Assembly: GCA_938008005.1 (NCBI GenBank)
Contig: CALLLZ010000173.1
Coordinates: 1 to 16,049 of the forward strand
DNA: 16,049 nt
From: an uncultured Marinicella sp.
GTDB taxonomy: Bacteria; Pseudomonadota; Gammaproteobacteria; Xanthomonadales; Marinicellaceae
Reading direction: 5' to 3'
The notes below the pieces were generated by a model. It searched no databases, was not told where the DNA came from, and was given only the letters and a program-made list of their open reading frames with translations. Of this stretch, positions 15,057 to 16,049 are shown in pieces (position 1 is the first letter of the stretch; the number at the start of each line of letters is the position of its first letter). The translations under genes and the position numbers were made by a program.

Positions 15057-15428
15057 ATGGCTTTAATTAATTGCCCAGCTTGTCGAACTAAGATTTCATC
15101 GGTTGCGAAAGTTTGTCCCAATTGTGGTTACAGCAGAGAGTCTGGAGCTGAAATTGATCCTGAACAAGTGGCCTTGTTCCAAAAACGCTTGTTTCGCGAT
15201 CGCATGTATAAGCTGCGTATGTTTAGCTATGTGGCGATGAGCATAACTATGATCGGCGCTTTGCCGATGTTATGGGATTATATTAAAGGTATAGAAAAAG
15301 GCGAACCAGCTGTTTTAGTTAAACACTGGGGGGTTTACCTAGTTGCCATTGGTTTTTTGATGTATATGGTGATACGTTTATTTATGATGACAGTCAGAAG
15401 AAAGTATCATGCATCCAAAAGTCAGTAG
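15057..15428 (+). CDS. Small zinc-ribbon membrane protein
   Basis: A 123-residue protein of no recognised function. The N-terminus is a zinc ribbon with two CPxC knuckles: Cys6/Cys9 (CPAC) and Cys20/Cys23 (CPNC). A polar and basic linker (about 28-55, including QKRLFRDRMYKLR) leads to two predicted transmembrane helices (about 56-77 and 90-112) and a short basic tail. The ATG at 15057 is preferred over an upstream in-frame TTG at 15033: AGGAG at 15047-15051 sits five bases before it, the TTG would fall upstream of the predicted transcription start, and the chosen start begins directly with the zinc ribbon. Divergent from pyruvate kinase. Zinc-ribbon plus membrane-helix proteins are common in bacteria with varied or unknown roles, so no function is assigned. 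Confidence 0.85.
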   Translation: MALINCPACRTKISSVAKVCPNCGYSRESGAEIDPEQVALFQKRLFRDRMYKLRMFSYVAMSITMIGALPMLWDYIKGIEKGEPAVLVKHWGVYLVAIGFLMYMVIRLFMMTVRRKYHASKSQ

Positions 15429-15512
15429 AGATATGGCAATGTCGTATGTGTAATATGGCACATCAATGTTAAATCTAAACCATGTTAAGATAATTATTTT
15501 GGAGCTGTAAAT

Positions 15513-16049
15513 ATGAAAGGTATCTTGTTAGTAATTTTAACTTTATTCGTTCATTCTGCTGCTGCTATAGAGACTTGTGACTATTCGGTCCAAGGTGATG
15601 AGAACTCTTTCGAAGATCAAATGCATTATGACGGAAGTGCAAATTCTGAGTTCGAGCCTTTAGGTGCTGAAGAGTGGTGGGCGATTAACTTATCTAAGCA
15701 CTTGGTGCAAATGGATGATGTTAATATCAAATTTTTAGCATTAAGCTTGCTGGACATGTCTTTTCTTGAGCGAATTGATACTGATGTAGAATCTGATTTA
15801 CCAGTTTTTAATCCCCAGTACAAATTATCTGTATTGAATCAAATTATTGAAAGTCCTTTGGCTACTGTTCCAACTTTGTTGGCAGCAAGTTCCATGTGCA
15901 GTGACCTGAAAGGTCAGTGTGATATTGATCAGCTTAACCAAAAGCTATTTGATTTAGCACCTGAAAATTTAAATATATATTTAAATGTATTGGAACAAGC
16001 AGTAAAAGAAACTGATCAGGAGTTGATTGAAGTTATTTTGAAACAAATG
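15513..16049 (+). CDS. Exported protein of unknown function, 3' end beyond the window
   Basis: An open frame of 179 codons with no stop before the window edge. It starts MKGILLVILTLFVHSAAA, a clear Sec signal peptide with likely cleavage after AAA at 18, and continues IETCDYSVQGDENS. GGAG at 15501-15504, eight bases before the ATG, supports the start. The visible mature part is acidic and mostly helical in character: HLVQMDDVNIKFLALSLLDM, KLSVLNQIIESP, and an NLNIYLNVLEQAVKE helix near the edge. Cysteines at 22, 129 and 136 could form a disulfide in the periplasm. This resembles an alpha-helical repeat protein, but I recognise no family. A GATAAT hexamer at 15489-15494 could be a -10. It follows the zinc-ribbon gene by 84 bases without an evident terminator, so read-through is possible. 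Confidence 0.8.
   Translation, partial: MKGILLVILTLFVHSAAAIETCDYSVQGDENSFEDQMHYDGSANSEFEPLGAEEWWAINLSKHLVQMDDVNIKFLALSLLDMSFLERIDTDVESDLPVFNPQYKLSVLNQIIESPLATVPTLLAASSMCSDLKGQCDIDQLNQKLFDLAPENLNIYLNVLEQAVKETDQELIEVILKQM

Overview
The window is AT-rich chromosomal DNA from a Gram-negative bacterium, most likely a marine gammaproteobacterium resembling Marinicella and its relatives. The basis is a lipoprotein with a classical lipobox, Sec signal peptides, a gammaproteobacterial MoxR/DUF58/TgpA cluster, and two secreted proteins carrying an IFxxGFE tail at or near the C-terminus, of the sort I associate with that group. The genus is inference. I see no mobile element, CRISPR array, tRNA or rRNA.

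Layout. 18-1154 (+): secreted leucine-rich-repeat protein, convergent with the next block (stop codons 5 bases apart). 7933-1160 (-): five same-strand genes, in transcription order an ECF-type sigma factor, a membrane Ser/Thr kinase whose C-terminal part is RHS-like, a secreted seven-repeat FG-GAP protein, an exported amidohydrolase, and a lipoprotein of unknown function. A promoter candidate precedes the FG-GAP gene, and a 15-bp perfect inverted repeat covers the start of the amidohydrolase gene, so this is probably two or three transcription units. 8140-9090 (+): a nitrilase, divergent from the sigma gene, with repeated AGTAAA/TTTACT half-sites upstream. 13189-9284 (-): MoxR ATPase, DUF58 protein and TgpA-like transglutaminase, a classic tightly packed cluster. 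14942-13518 (-): pyruvate kinase. 15057-15428 (+): small zinc-ribbon membrane protein with a good extended -10 promoter. 15513-16049 (+): an exported protein that runs off the window edge.

How the genes may work together. The sigma factor and kinase form a one-component-like signalling pair: sigma factors of this type often lack an anti-sigma factor and sit beside a kinase. The unusual part is the kinase. After the kinase domain, transmembrane helix and the short linker where relatives usually begin TPR repeats, this one switches to an RHS/DUF6531-like region predicted to lie in the periplasm. The next gene encodes another exported beta-rich repeat protein (FG-GAP). A testable reading is an envelope sensor that signals through phosphorylation to a sigma factor. 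This kinase-RHS arrangement is the best candidate for something undescribed in the window.
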